Shown one piece after another: positions 35,558-43,803 of a stretch of DNA of 64,000 bases. Source of the stretch: Reichenbachiella ulvae (GTDB taxonomy: Bacteria; Bacteroidota; Bacteroidia; Cytophagales; Cyclobacteriaceae); contig NZ_JAOYOD010000001.1 in assembly GCF_025833875.1 (NCBI RefSeq), positions 4,604,501 through 4,668,500 of the forward strand, given 5' to 3'. The notes beneath the pieces were generated by a model, which did not search any database, was not told where the DNA came from, and saw only the letters and a list, made by a program, of their open reading frames with translations. The position numbers were made by a program, and so were the translations under genes. The number at the start of each line of letters is the position of its first letter. Within the stretch, counting starts at the first letter, position 1.

Positions 35558-36301
35558 ATGAATTCTCCATTGAGACCTTTTTGGCGGCCTTACTTTTCAT
35601 TTGACTGGAAGTTGGGCCTCTTTCTCATTTCCATTATTTGTATCCCTCGCTTTTACCTGGTCTTGCAAGCCAATCAAACAGCCAACTACGGTCCTATTGG
35701 GGCGATTATGATGGTTTCTGCCCTTGTGCCCTTTGTTTTCATAGGGCGAAAGGGAGCTGCGCAGATTGGGGTCAGGAAACCCAGCAATTGGCCCGCCCTG
35801 TTCATGTCATTTGTATCAGGCCTGGCTCTAGCATTGGCTTTGTATTTTATTGGTGATCTGCTATACAGCGGTACTTTTCAGAATTGGTATGTCTATGTTG
35901 GCCAGTCATACAATATCCCCGATGGGATCTCGCCAGAGGACAAGAATGTTTTGTTTGCTGTAATGGCCGGAACAGGCATGATATTTAGTCCGATTGGGGA
36001 GGAGTTGTTTTTTCGTGGCATTGTCCATGGCAGTTTTGCCAACTCTCTGGGAGAGAAATTAGCCTCTTTGATTGATAGTGCTGCATTCGCTCTTACTCAT
36101 ATAGCTCATTTTGGATTGGTGTACGTAGCGGGTGGATGGAATTTCTATTTCTTACCGACGATTATTTGGGTGATAGCTATGTTTTTGGTCAGCCTTGTTT
36201 TCTTTCAGATGAAAGAGAAGTCGGGGTCCATCTTAGGGGCCATCATCTGCCATGCCGGATTCAATCTTGGGATGATTTATTGTATTTTTTATTGGCTTTG
36301 A
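35558..36301 (+). CDS. CPBP-family intramembrane metalloprotease
   Basis: A 247-residue protein with about eight membrane helices and the CPBP (CAAX protease/bacteriocin-processing) motifs in order: EELFFRG (motif 1), FALTHIAHFG (motif 2), and HAGFNLG (motif 4). Members cleave peptides within the membrane; bacterial roles include bacteriocin self-immunity and protein maturation, often unassigned. It sits behind a small lipoprotein gene in what looks like a two-gene unit. Confidence 0.85.
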   Translation: MNSPLRPFWRPYFSFDWKLGLFLISIICIPRFYLVLQANQTANYGPIGAIMMVSALVPFVFIGRKGAAQIGVRKPSNWPALFMSFVSGLALALALYFIGDLLYSGTFQNWYVYVGQSYNIPDGISPEDKNVLFAVMAGTGMIFSPIGEELFFRGIVHGSFANSLGEKLASLIDSAAFALTHIAHFGLVYVAGGWNFYFLPTIIWVIAMFLVSLVFFQMKEKSGSILGAIICHAGFNLGMIYCIFYWL

Positions 36302-36513
36302 TTGTCAAGTCCTGTGTTTTTCTTGTTTCCATCTAACTGACCATCTATAATTGGTTTGATCGCTAGCTATATTGCGATGAAATTTAAAATGCTGATGTGT
36401 GTTCAATTTGTGATGCCGTGAAATTATGGAGTCATTTGATTAGCTGATCGCTTTTTGAAGCGACTATTGAATTGATTACATCTTCAGTTTATTGAACAAG
36501 GGATCAATCTATC

Positions 36514-37638
36514 ATGAGTAACCCAAGTCCGGTTTTATCAACGATCATTTTTGTTTTTACTCTTCAGGCGATACTGCTGAGTGGATTGCTTCTGGCCAAG
36601 CGCCCGAGAAGCCAATCCAATGTTTTTCTGGCTCTGGTAGTTTTCTTTTTTGCCCTAATGGCGCTCAATATCGCACTCGTCAATGTCCTGATTAGCTATG
36701 ATATTTTTTATGTGTTCAGGTATGTGCAGTTGGAGTTATTGTTTGGCATTGGCCCTGCCCTTTATTTTTATACAAGGAGTATTACCGATCAGGGTTTCCG
36801 CTTTAGCAAAAAAGACTGGGTACATTTTCTTCCTGTTGCTCTGGAGATTGTATTTTACAGAACCTCCATATATAGATTAGGGGCAGATGGCATGTACGAT
36901 GATGTGCCTCACCCTTTTACTAGTATTTATTTAGCAGAGCAGTGGTTCGGGATACTTTCTATTACGGTTTATACCATATTTTCTTTGCGGAGGCTCTACC
37001 GACATCATCGATGGCTCCAGGATCATTATTCTAATATAGAAGACAGGTCTCTCCGCTGGCTGACGCTTCCAGTGATTGTCTATTCTGGGTTTTGGATTGG
37101 ATGGATGCTTTTGACAGAGATCGACCGCTTTGTTTTTGATAGAACGCTCAGAGAGTATTACTTTTTACCCACCTTCGTGGGCTTGGCTGTGGTTACCTGC
37201 TGGATAGGATTTCGTGGTTATATGAGGTCACATCTACAAGTAGATATTAAACAGCCAGAAGATTCGAAAACGCAAGTCAATCCTCCGAATGCGGAACAGC
37301 TTCAAAGGCTAAATGAATTGATGAAGAGTCAGCGGCCTTATCTGGATTCTGATTTGGATTTATCCAGATTGTCTGAGTTGCTTGGTCTTAACCCTCGTCA
37401 GGTTTCCGCTCTGATCAATCAAAGCTTTGGCCAGAATTTTTATGAGTATATCAATGACCATAGAGTAGAAGCTTTCAAGGAAAGAATGAGCAGAGAAGAT
37501 CGTGATAGATTGACATTGTTAGGACATGCCTACGAGTGTGGATTTAAGTCCAAATCTACTTTTAATCATGTTTTCAAAAAAGCAACTGGACAAACGCCTG
37601 GAGAATATGCCAAAGCACAAAAAAATAAGTCCGAATAG
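36514..37638 (+). CDS. AraC-family regulator with seven-helix membrane sensor
   Basis: A 374-residue protein. Residues 1-235 contain about seven membrane helices (STIIFVFTLQAILLSGLLL, NVFLALVVFFFALMALNIAL and others). Residues about 270-370 are an AraC DNA-binding domain (LDLSRLSELLGLNPRQVSAL, then GFKSKSTFNHVFKKATGQTP). This membrane-bound architecture is common in Bacteroidota and senses unknown cues. A perfect 8-bp inverted repeat (37629-37636 with 37643-37650) overlaps its stop codon but has no T run. The following S41 peptidase gene is a possible target. Confidence 0.88.
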   Translation: MSNPSPVLSTIIFVFTLQAILLSGLLLAKRPRSQSNVFLALVVFFFALMALNIALVNVLISYDIFYVFRYVQLELLFGIGPALYFYTRSITDQGFRFSKKDWVHFLPVALEIVFYRTSIYRLGADGMYDDVPHPFTSIYLAEQWFGILSITVYTIFSLRRLYRHHRWLQDHYSNIEDRSLRWLTLPVIVYSGFWIGWMLLTEIDRFVFDRTLREYYFLPTFVGLAVVTCWIGFRGYMRSHLQVDIKQPEDSKTQVNPPNAEQLQRLNELMKSQRPYLDSDLDLSRLSELLGLNPRQVSALINQSFGQNFYEYINDHRVEAFKERMSREDRDRLTLLGHAYECGFKSKSTFNHVFKKATGQTPGEYAKAQKNKSE

Positions 37639-37692
37639 ATGCATTCGGACGCTTGTCGCTAATTCGCACCTTATTCTTGCACGAAAAAAGTC

Positions 37693-39066
37693 ATGAAAAG
37701 AAGTCTTTGTGTCCTTGTTTTGATTTTCGCGGTGAATGCAGTAGTAGCACAGAATGCCTATACCAGCGAGCAAGTCAAGTCGGATATGCTGTATCTCAAA
37801 GAGGCGCTCGAAGGAGCGCATTATGATCTCTATGCTTACACTACCAGAGAGGATTTTGAAAGTAATTTTGAAAAGGTTCGAGGGGAAATCAAAGGCGATA
37901 GTCTGAGTGAACTCGAGGCTAGATCACTTTTTCAGCGCGTAGTGGCCAAAGCAGATATAGGACATACCAGTATCGATTTTCCTTTTACATCATATATGAG
38001 ATATGCGGAGAACGGGGGCACCCTGTTCCCTTTAGAACTGGCCTTTGAGTCAGGTCAATACTGGGTAAGGAAAAATTGGAGTGCTGTCGAGGAAATAGAA
38101 GTTGGGACTGAACTCCTAAGTATTAATGGCAGGCCGATAGAGGATATTGTTGAAGAAATCTCTTTACATATATCTGCCGAACGGGCTTATCTCAAATTGG
38201 CAAAGATTGAGCTTTATTCATTTCCAAGATTGTATTGGCAGGTTTTTGGTGAGCAGGAGGGATTTGAGATAGAAGTTCGGTCCAAGGAAGGAATACGAAA
38301 GTACATGCTGGAAGCTGTGGAGCTAATCGGAGGCTATGAGATGAAGCGAAATGAGATCATAGATTCACAATTGACGCTAGAGTTTCTGCAGCAATCGGCC
38401 TATCTAAATCCTGGAAGTTTTTCTGGAGATGAGCCCGCCTATCGACAGTTTATTGATTCCGCATTCATCGAGATCAAAAAGAAGAACAGCCAAAACCTGA
38501 TCATCGACCTGAGGAACAATGGAGGGGGAGACAATTCATTTAGTGATTATCTACTCGCCTATGTAGCTGATCGTCCCTTTCAATGGAATTCTGCTTTTAG
38601 TCTTAAAACCAGCTCCATTCTAAAGGATCATGTCAGACAGCGCTATGATACAACAGAAGCCTATTGGAGGGAAGTTTTCGTGCATGAAAATGGAGAAATC
38701 TACGATTTTGATTTTGAGGATTGTGAGCCCAGGCCTAAAGAAGAGCGGTTTATGGGGGATGTTTATGTTTTGGTAAACAGACAATCTCATTCACAGGCAG
38801 CAGTGACTGCTTCTCAGTTTCAGGATTACGGATGGGCTACGATTGTGGGAGAAGAAACGGGTGATTATCCCTCTCTATATGCTTCAGTATTTCGGTTTGC
38901 CTTACCGCAAACTCAAATTGAAGTTCAAGTATCGAAAGGGTATATGGTCAGGGTCAATGGTAGCGAAAAACCAGAAGGAGTCATTCCTGATATTTTGATC
39001 AGAGATCATTTGCTGGACGAGGAAGATGAAATACTGGACGGTTTATTACAAAAGTTGAATGATTGA
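37693..39066 (+). CDS. Secreted S41-family peptidase
   Basis: A 457-residue protein with a signal peptide (MKRSLCVLVLIFAVNAVVAQ). The tail-specific-protease fold shows a PDZ-like middle (VGTELLSINGRPIEDIV), LIIDLRNNGGG (core strand), and the catalytic region VNRQSHSQAAVTASQFQDYG followed by GEETGDYPSLYA. The nucleophile would be the Ser in SHSQA. S41 members cleave at C-termini of periplasmic proteins. It lies 55 bases behind the AraC gene and converges on a J-domain gene. Confidence 0.85.
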   Translation: MKRSLCVLVLIFAVNAVVAQNAYTSEQVKSDMLYLKEALEGAHYDLYAYTTREDFESNFEKVRGEIKGDSLSELEARSLFQRVVAKADIGHTSIDFPFTSYMRYAENGGTLFPLELAFESGQYWVRKNWSAVEEIEVGTELLSINGRPIEDIVEEISLHISAERAYLKLAKIELYSFPRLYWQVFGEQEGFEIEVRSKEGIRKYMLEAVELIGGYEMKRNEIIDSQLTLEFLQQSAYLNPGSFSGDEPAYRQFIDSAFIEIKKKNSQNLIIDLRNNGGGDNSFSDYLLAYVADRPFQWNSAFSLKTSSILKDHVRQRYDTTEAYWREVFVHENGEIYDFDFEDCEPRPKEERFMGDVYVLVNRQSHSQAAVTASQFQDYGWATIVGEETGDYPSLYASVFRFALPQTQIEVQVSKGYMVRVNGSEKPEGVIPDILIRDHLLDEEDEILDGLLQKLND

Positions 39067-39783
39067 TTACTTCGTTCGAGTCCTTTTTTTCAGCTTGGCG
39101 ATCCTGTCGAGATAATAGGCTCGTAGCTCCTCGATGAAGGTATATGGATCGTCATAGGTGGTCCAAACTTGATAGGTCAATTTGTTTTGGAGGGAGGATA
39201 GCTCCGTTCTTAACCTATCCAACTCACGCTTGAGGTACTCCAGTGGATCTACATCTTTAGGAACCAAATTCATAGGAGCTTTGCCTTCTGTCAGTTCACC
39301 AGTTAAGATATGGCTGACATAGGTCTGCAAGGCTTCCAGATCTCCCTGACGATAAAGCTGGATCAGTTGAGTAGTGGCCTCATGAGCCATCTCCTGTTTG
39401 TCATCCTGCATGGAGAATTTGTCTGGATGGATCAGTAGCATGGCTTCTCGATAGAGCTTTTTCAGTGCCTTTGCATCTACTGGGCTCTTATCCGTCTTTT
39501 CAGAAGGGGGTGATTTGATTAGTCCTTTGGGTTCCTGATAGTTTTTGCCTCTTTTCTTTTGTTCCAGGCGCTTTTCTTTTTTTGCCTTCTTCTGTTCCTT
39601 ATAGAGCGCGCTCAATTCCATCTCCAAGATTAGCTCATCTACCAGTTCGGCACGGAGTTTCGATTCAAAGGACTCAATGATGCTTCTGATGGATTCAATC
39701 TGCCGTTTAAGCGTATCGATTTCCGTTTGCAGGCCATTTCGGTCTACTTCAGTGATTCTTGCTACCTGATTCTTTGCTGGCAT
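39067..39783 (-). CDS. Coiled-coil protein with a J domain
   Basis: A 238-residue cytoplasmic protein from ATG 39781-39783. Residues about 5-70 are coiled coil and lysine-rich; about 100-130 hold a J-domain core (LKKLYREAMLLIHPDKF, with the HPD motif). A second coiled coil follows (LEYLKRELDRLRTELSSLQNKL). J domains stimulate DnaK ATPase, here with a fused structural segment. No dnaK or grpE is in the window. An earlier in-frame ATG (39828) would add a hydrophobic start that does not fit. It converges on the S41 gene with no gap. Confidence 0.75.
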   Translation of the reverse strand: MPAKNQVARITEVDRNGLQTEIDTLKRQIESIRSIIESFESKLRAELVDELILEMELSALYKEQKKAKKEKRLEQKKRGKNYQEPKGLIKSPPSEKTDKSPVDAKALKKLYREAMLLIHPDKFSMQDDKQEMAHEATTQLIQLYRQGDLEALQTYVSHILTGELTEGKAPMNLVPKDVDPLEYLKRELDRLRTELSSLQNKLTYQVWTTYDDPYTFIEELRAYYLDRIAKLKKRTRTK

Positions 39784-40025
39784 GGAGCAAAAATACAGAG
39801 ATAATTGAATCCGATTTATGATAGGCAAAATCGGAATTAATGGCTAATCAGTTATTACCCGCTTGCCGGAGTACCCTGTACGGTGGGCAGGAGTTAATAG
39901 AAACTTGATTTTCGTTTATAAATGCATAAATACTCAATAACCATTTTGGTTATTTTGTAACAAATGATATCAATGTAAACCATTGAAAATTAACCCAATA
40001 ACTCAGTGGCAAATAACTATTAACT

Positions 40026-40045
40026 CCTGAATTGAACAATTCAGG
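40026..40045. promoter_or_regulatory. 20-bp inverted repeat upstream of the FetB-like gene
   Basis: CCTGAATTG and CAATTCAGG flank two bases, a perfect 9-bp inverted repeat. A second, 7-bp one (AATGCAA 40071-40077, TTGCATT 40086-40092) lies closer to the gene. The 335-base gap from 39784 to 40118 holds nothing else I can identify. Confidence 0.4.
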
Positions 40046-40118
40046 TTGAACAGCAACTTGTTCTTATTCCAATGCAATGCACAGGTTGCATTAATTTCGT
40101 GGGTGAGAAGCTAAGCAG

Positions 40119-40847
40119 ATGACTATGGACAAGTCTATTCAAATCATATCCATCCCCAATTTGATGGTGGCCTTTGTACCCGTGGTAGTGGTGTTGTTTG
40201 TTTTATGGAGGTGGAAACAAGGGATCAAAAGTTCGCTTTGGGCTGTGGCACGTATGGTGGTGCAGTTGGTGTTGGTCGGTTATGTGCTGACATATATTTT
40301 CGAATCTGATAGTGCCTGGATAGTCATGGCTGTGTTGGCAGTCATGTTGTTTTCTTCCAGCTGGATTGCGCTGAGGACGCTGAGTGACCGACGCATGGAG
40401 TTGTTTACGAAAGCTTTTGCATCAATTGTGGTAGGAGGAGGCGCCGTGCTCATGCTGGTGTCACAGGGGGTGCTGATGCTGGATCCATGGTATATGCCGC
40501 AGTACCTCATTCCATTGGCGGGGATGATTTTTGCCAATGCGATGAATTGCGTGAGTCTTGCCGGTGAGCGACTGAGTTCTGAATTGGGAAGAGGGGAAAA
40601 CTATTTGGCAGCCAGAAACACTGCCATGCATGCCGCCCTGATCCCCATTACCAACTCCCTGTTTGCAGTGGGGCTGGTTTCTCTGCCAGGAATGATGACG
40701 GGACAAATCTTGTCCGGGGTTTCTCCTTTGATAGCGGTGCGATACCAAATCATGGTCATGTGCATGGCTTTTGGATCGGCGGGTATTTCTGTTTCTATTT
40801 TTCTTTTGCTCGTTAGATCTAGTTTTGATTCGTCAGGCAGGGATTGA
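40119..40847 (+). CDS. fetB: ABC transporter permease, FetB/UPF0014 type
   Basis: A 242-residue membrane protein with about six to seven helices. The ARMVVQLVLVGYVLTYIF segment, PLAGMIFANAMNCVSLAGERL and the VSLPGMMTGQILSGVSPLIAVRYQI stretch are typical of the UPF0014/YbbM (FetB) family. In E. coli FetAB exports iron or enhances peroxide resistance. The ATPase partner FetA is not adjacent here, so the complex would need a gene elsewhere. ATG 40119 and ATG 40125 are both possible. Confidence 0.82.
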   Translation: MTMDKSIQIISIPNLMVAFVPVVVVLFVLWRWKQGIKSSLWAVARMVVQLVLVGYVLTYIFESDSAWIVMAVLAVMLFSSSWIALRTLSDRRMELFTKAFASIVVGGGAVLMLVSQGVLMLDPWYMPQYLIPLAGMIFANAMNCVSLAGERLSSELGRGENYLAARNTAMHAALIPITNSLFAVGLVSLPGMMTGQILSGVSPLIAVRYQIMVMCMAFGSAGISVSIFLLLVRSSFDSSGRD

Positions 40848-40861
40848 AACTGGCTGGAGAA

Positions 40862-40903
40862 AAAAACAAAAGCCGATCCTATCAGATGATAGAATTGGCT
40901 TTA
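40862..40903 (-). terminator. Terminator, copy 1 (end of the orphan lipoprotein gene)
   Basis: A near-perfect stem AAAGCCGATCCTATCA/TGATAGAATTGGCTTT; on the minus strand it is followed by a T run. It is almost identical to the hairpin at 42056-42095. Confidence 0.75.
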
Positions 40904-40932
40904 TGGATTATTTTTTCTAGTGAAAGATTTTG

Positions 40933-41940
40933 CTAGTATGACACTAGATAATTGCCGTTGACTGTAATTCCGTCATCTTCGCAGCTATAGTTGTCAGAAG
41001 AAGGTGCTGGAGGATCCACTTCTACTCCACAGCCATATGATTTGGTAAAGTTGTAATGAATCTGACTTCCATCGGCTGTCCAGTTAAACTCATTGACCGC
41101 TTCACACTGTCCGGTACAATCCTCGACTACTGCTTTTCCGCTTCCATCAGAATAGAAATGCAGGTACTGGTAGTAGCCATTGCAAACCTCGATTCTGTAA
41201 GAACCCACCGGACAGGAAGAGGGGCCGGAAGATTCGAAATCTATCTCTCCGTGAACCACGTTTTCTCCTCGGATATCAAAGTCCAAGTCAAGATCATGTG
41301 AGATGCCATTTTGATCAACAAAAGGTATTGATATGACCCCAGCAAATCTTTCATTGGGGTAATCTAGCTTTTGTCCATCCACGTATTTTTCTGTGCCATT
41401 AGAAAATAAATCAGTAAGCATCATATATGCACTCACTTCGTCTGCCTCGACTTGATAATTTAGCAATTCCAAATATTCGTCATAGTTGGTATACATGCCA
41501 GTACCTACCTCTGAAATGTATCTCTCGCCTCCTGCCTGGATTTCGAAGAATAAGGAATAGGGTTGAACTTCATGATTCAATTTTAAATTTCCATTACTAT
41601 CTACACCTTCATTTTCATATCTAATACCTCCCTCTCCATACCACCAATCATAGGCATACATGCTTACTTTCAAATATTCCAGACCATTTATCGAAGTGGA
41701 GTAAGTTTCAAAACTTAATCTTCTATCTATTTCGTCATAATGGGCTGAAAAAATGGCGTTTTTGTCTCCACTGGTTGTGAATTCCTCTCCATCTTTTAGT
41801 ACATAAGCATTTCCGTCCAGACTAACTGTGAGAATTTGTTTGTCATTATAATTAGGAGTCTCTTCTTCTTTACAGGATACAAGAATGCTAATTCCGATTA
41901 ATACAAGTCCAAGTCTGCTTATTTTTTGTTTCAGATACAT
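40933..41940 (-). CDS. Lipoprotein of unknown function with a Cys-rich C-terminal half
   Basis: A 335-residue lipoprotein (IGISILVSC, Cys23). The N-terminal half is beta-rich and aromatic (YLKVSMYAYDWWYGEGG). The C-terminal 90 residues contain eight Cys in patterns such as CPVGSYRIEVC, DCTGQC and YGCGVEV, so several disulfides are likely. I recognise no family. It has its own terminator and lies between two almost identical hairpins. Expression is possibly independent of uxaBA upstream. Confidence 0.6.
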   Translation of the reverse strand: MYLKQKISRLGLVLIGISILVSCKEEETPNYNDKQILTVSLDGNAYVLKDGEEFTTSGDKNAIFSAHYDEIDRRLSFETYSTSINGLEYLKVSMYAYDWWYGEGGIRYENEGVDSNGNLKLNHEVQPYSLFFEIQAGGERYISEVGTGMYTNYDEYLELLNYQVEADEVSAYMMLTDLFSNGTEKYVDGQKLDYPNERFAGVISIPFVDQNGISHDLDLDFDIRGENVVHGEIDFESSGPSSCPVGSYRIEVCNGYYQYLHFYSDGSGKAVVEDCTGQCEAVNEFNWTADGSQIHYNFTKSYGCGVEVDPPAPSSDNYSCEDDGITVNGNYLVSY

Positions 41941-42055
41941 GTAATGTGTTTTTTGTTTTTAATAGTTGAGTCATTTAGGCACAGTTATATTAAAACAATA
42001 TTTTATAAGAAGTATTGTATGTACATATATTTTTTTAGCACTTCTTATACCTACT

Positions 42056-42095
42056 CCAAAAAAAAGCCGATCCTATCAGATGATAGAATCGGCTT
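42056..42095 (-). terminator. Terminator, copy 2 (end of uxaBA)
   Basis: The hairpin AAGCCGATCCTATCA/TGATAGAATCGGCTT with an A run on its left, which is a T run for minus-strand transcripts. It would end the uxaB-uxaA message. Confidence 0.75.
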
Positions 42096-42165
42096 CCCAA
42101 ACAACAATAGTTTAGTCATTTAATACAAGAGTTACGGACAGTATTGAACCCTTGAGTCACATAGA

Positions 42166-43803
42166 CTAAAGTGACACACCACGTTTCCATGGAATGAAAT
42201 CTTCATGTCCCATTTTTACAGCCTTGGATTCTACCTCTCCACTGGCGATTTTGATCACCTGTTCGAGCATTTCCTCGGCCATTTCTGGGATGCTTTTCTT
42301 TCCTTCTATTACTTCACCAGCATTGATGTCAATGATGTCCGGCATACGTTCTGCCAGTTTCGTGTTGGAAGAAACTTTGAGTATCGGAGCGATTGGGTTG
42401 CCCGTCGGGGTTCCCAAGCCTGTGGTGAACAATACCACGTTCGCGCCAGATCCTACCAGGCCTGTGGTTGATTCCACATCGTTACCTGGAGTACATAGCA
42501 AGCTGAAGCCTGGAGTTTCTGCATACTCAGTGTAGTCCAGTACATCTACGATCGGGGAGCTACCACCTTTCTTGGCTGCACCTGCCGATTTCATCGCGTC
42601 GGTGATCAGACCGTCTTTGATGTTGCCTGGCGATGGATTCATGTCAAAGCCTGAGCCCGCGTCTTCTGCTGCTTTGGCATAGGAGCGCATCAGGTTGATG
42701 AATTTGGTCGCATGGGCTGGATTTTTAGTTCTGTTGATCAATTCCTGCTCTACCCCACATAGTTCTGGGAACTCAGCGAGAATCGCCTTGCCACCCATCG
42801 CTGCGATCATATCAGATACGTGTCCTAAAGTAGGGTTAGCCGAGATGCCTGAGAATCCGTCAGACCCCCCACACTCCAGACCTATGGTCAATTTAGAAAG
42901 AGGTGCAGGCTCGCGCTTCAGTTTGTTCGCTTCGATTAGCTCTTTGAAGGTTGCCTTCATGGCATTTTCAATCAAATCAGTCTCTGTTCCCGTTTCCTGC
43001 TGATCAAAGATCAACAAAGGCTTGGTCAACTCGCCACTCTTGTCTTTGATCGCATCCTGTAGCACGGATACCTGGGCATTTTGACAGCCCAGACTCAAAA
43101 CCGTAGCACCCGCAACGTTTGGATTTTTCAGGTATCCTGCAAGCAGACGACATAGGGTGTCGCTGTCCTCTCGGGTCCCACCACATCCTGCCTGGTGTGT
43201 GATGAATTTGATTTTAACGTTTTCAAAAACTTCTTTCTTTGGCTCTGCTGCTACTTTTTGTAAAGTAGCGGTATCGAATGCTTCGCCCGCCTGGTGCTTT
43301 TGCACCAGGGCGTGAGCGAGCTCCTGATAAGTATCGCCAGACGTATAGCCAAGCGCTGACTCGAATGCTTTTTTCAGGGTCAGGATGTTTCTGTTTTCGC
43401 AGAATACCAGCGGAAATACCAACCAGATGTTGTCAGTCCCTACCTGTCCGTCTTCTCTATGGTAGCCCATGAAAGTGCGATTTTCGAAACGGCTCACATC
43501 GGGAGCTGTCCAGTGAAATTCCGCAGTTGCCTTGTCCGAAAATTCGGTGGCCTTGTGCGCAGTATTAGCTACCGTGATAGGTGCTCCAGCCGCGATGGGT
43601 TCCTTGGCAGTACCTACTACCAATCCATACATGAACATTTCGCCTCCTACAGCCAGATCATGCAAAGCAAATTTGTGCTTGGCAGGGATGTCATGCTGCA
43701 AGGTCACTTTGTATTGACCCAACTCGATCTCTTCTCCTTTTTTCAGATCCGTGAGCGCTACGCCCAGGTTGTCTGTGTCGTTGATGGTGATGGCTCGATT
43801 CAT
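42166..43803 (-). CDS. uxaA: Altronate dehydratase
   Basis: A 545-residue cytoplasmic enzyme of the UxaA/GarD family. An N-terminal SAF-like domain (about 1-90) is followed by the catalytic part: FMGYHREDGQVGTDN, THQAGCGGTREDSDTLC, TIGLECGGSDGFSG and a C-terminal GKKSIPEMAEEMLEQV. It dehydrates D-altronate to 2-keto-3-deoxygluconate, using Fe2+ or Mn2+. It starts within the uxaB stop region (ATGA overlap at 43800-43803), so the two are translationally coupled. Kdg kinase/aldolase and uronate isomerase genes are not in the window. Confidence 0.92.
   Translation of the reverse strand: MNRAITINDTDNLGVALTDLKKGEEIELGQYKVTLQHDIPAKHKFALHDLAVGGEMFMYGLVVGTAKEPIAAGAPITVANTAHKATEFSDKATAEFHWTAPDVSRFENRTFMGYHREDGQVGTDNIWLVFPLVFCENRNILTLKKAFESALGYTSGDTYQELAHALVQKHQAGEAFDTATLQKVAAEPKKEVFENVKIKFITHQAGCGGTREDSDTLCRLLAGYLKNPNVAGATVLSLGCQNAQVSVLQDAIKDKSGELTKPLLIFDQQETGTETDLIENAMKATFKELIEANKLKREPAPLSKLTIGLECGGSDGFSGISANPTLGHVSDMIAAMGGKAILAEFPELCGVEQELINRTKNPAHATKFINLMRSYAKAAEDAGSGFDMNPSPGNIKDGLITDAMKSAGAAKKGGSSPIVDVLDYTEYAETPGFSLLCTPGNDVESTTGLVGSGANVVLFTTGLGTPTGNPIAPILKVSSNTKLAERMPDIIDINAGEVIEGKKSIPEMAEEMLEQVIKIASGEVESKAVKMGHEDFIPWKRGVSL

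Noticed and set aside
37629..37650. A perfect 8-bp stem-loop overlapping the AraC gene stop codon, considered as a terminator.
   Set aside because: There is no T run after it on either strand, and the next gene in the same direction starts 43 bases on.
41926..42123. A 65-codon plus-strand frame between the orphan lipoprotein gene and uxaA.
   Set aside because: It crosses a minus-strand terminator, is rich in Tyr/Ser/Lys, and has no homology features.
42194..42535. A long plus-strand frame within uxaA.
   Set aside because: Antisense shadow of a well-conserved enzyme gene; no family features.
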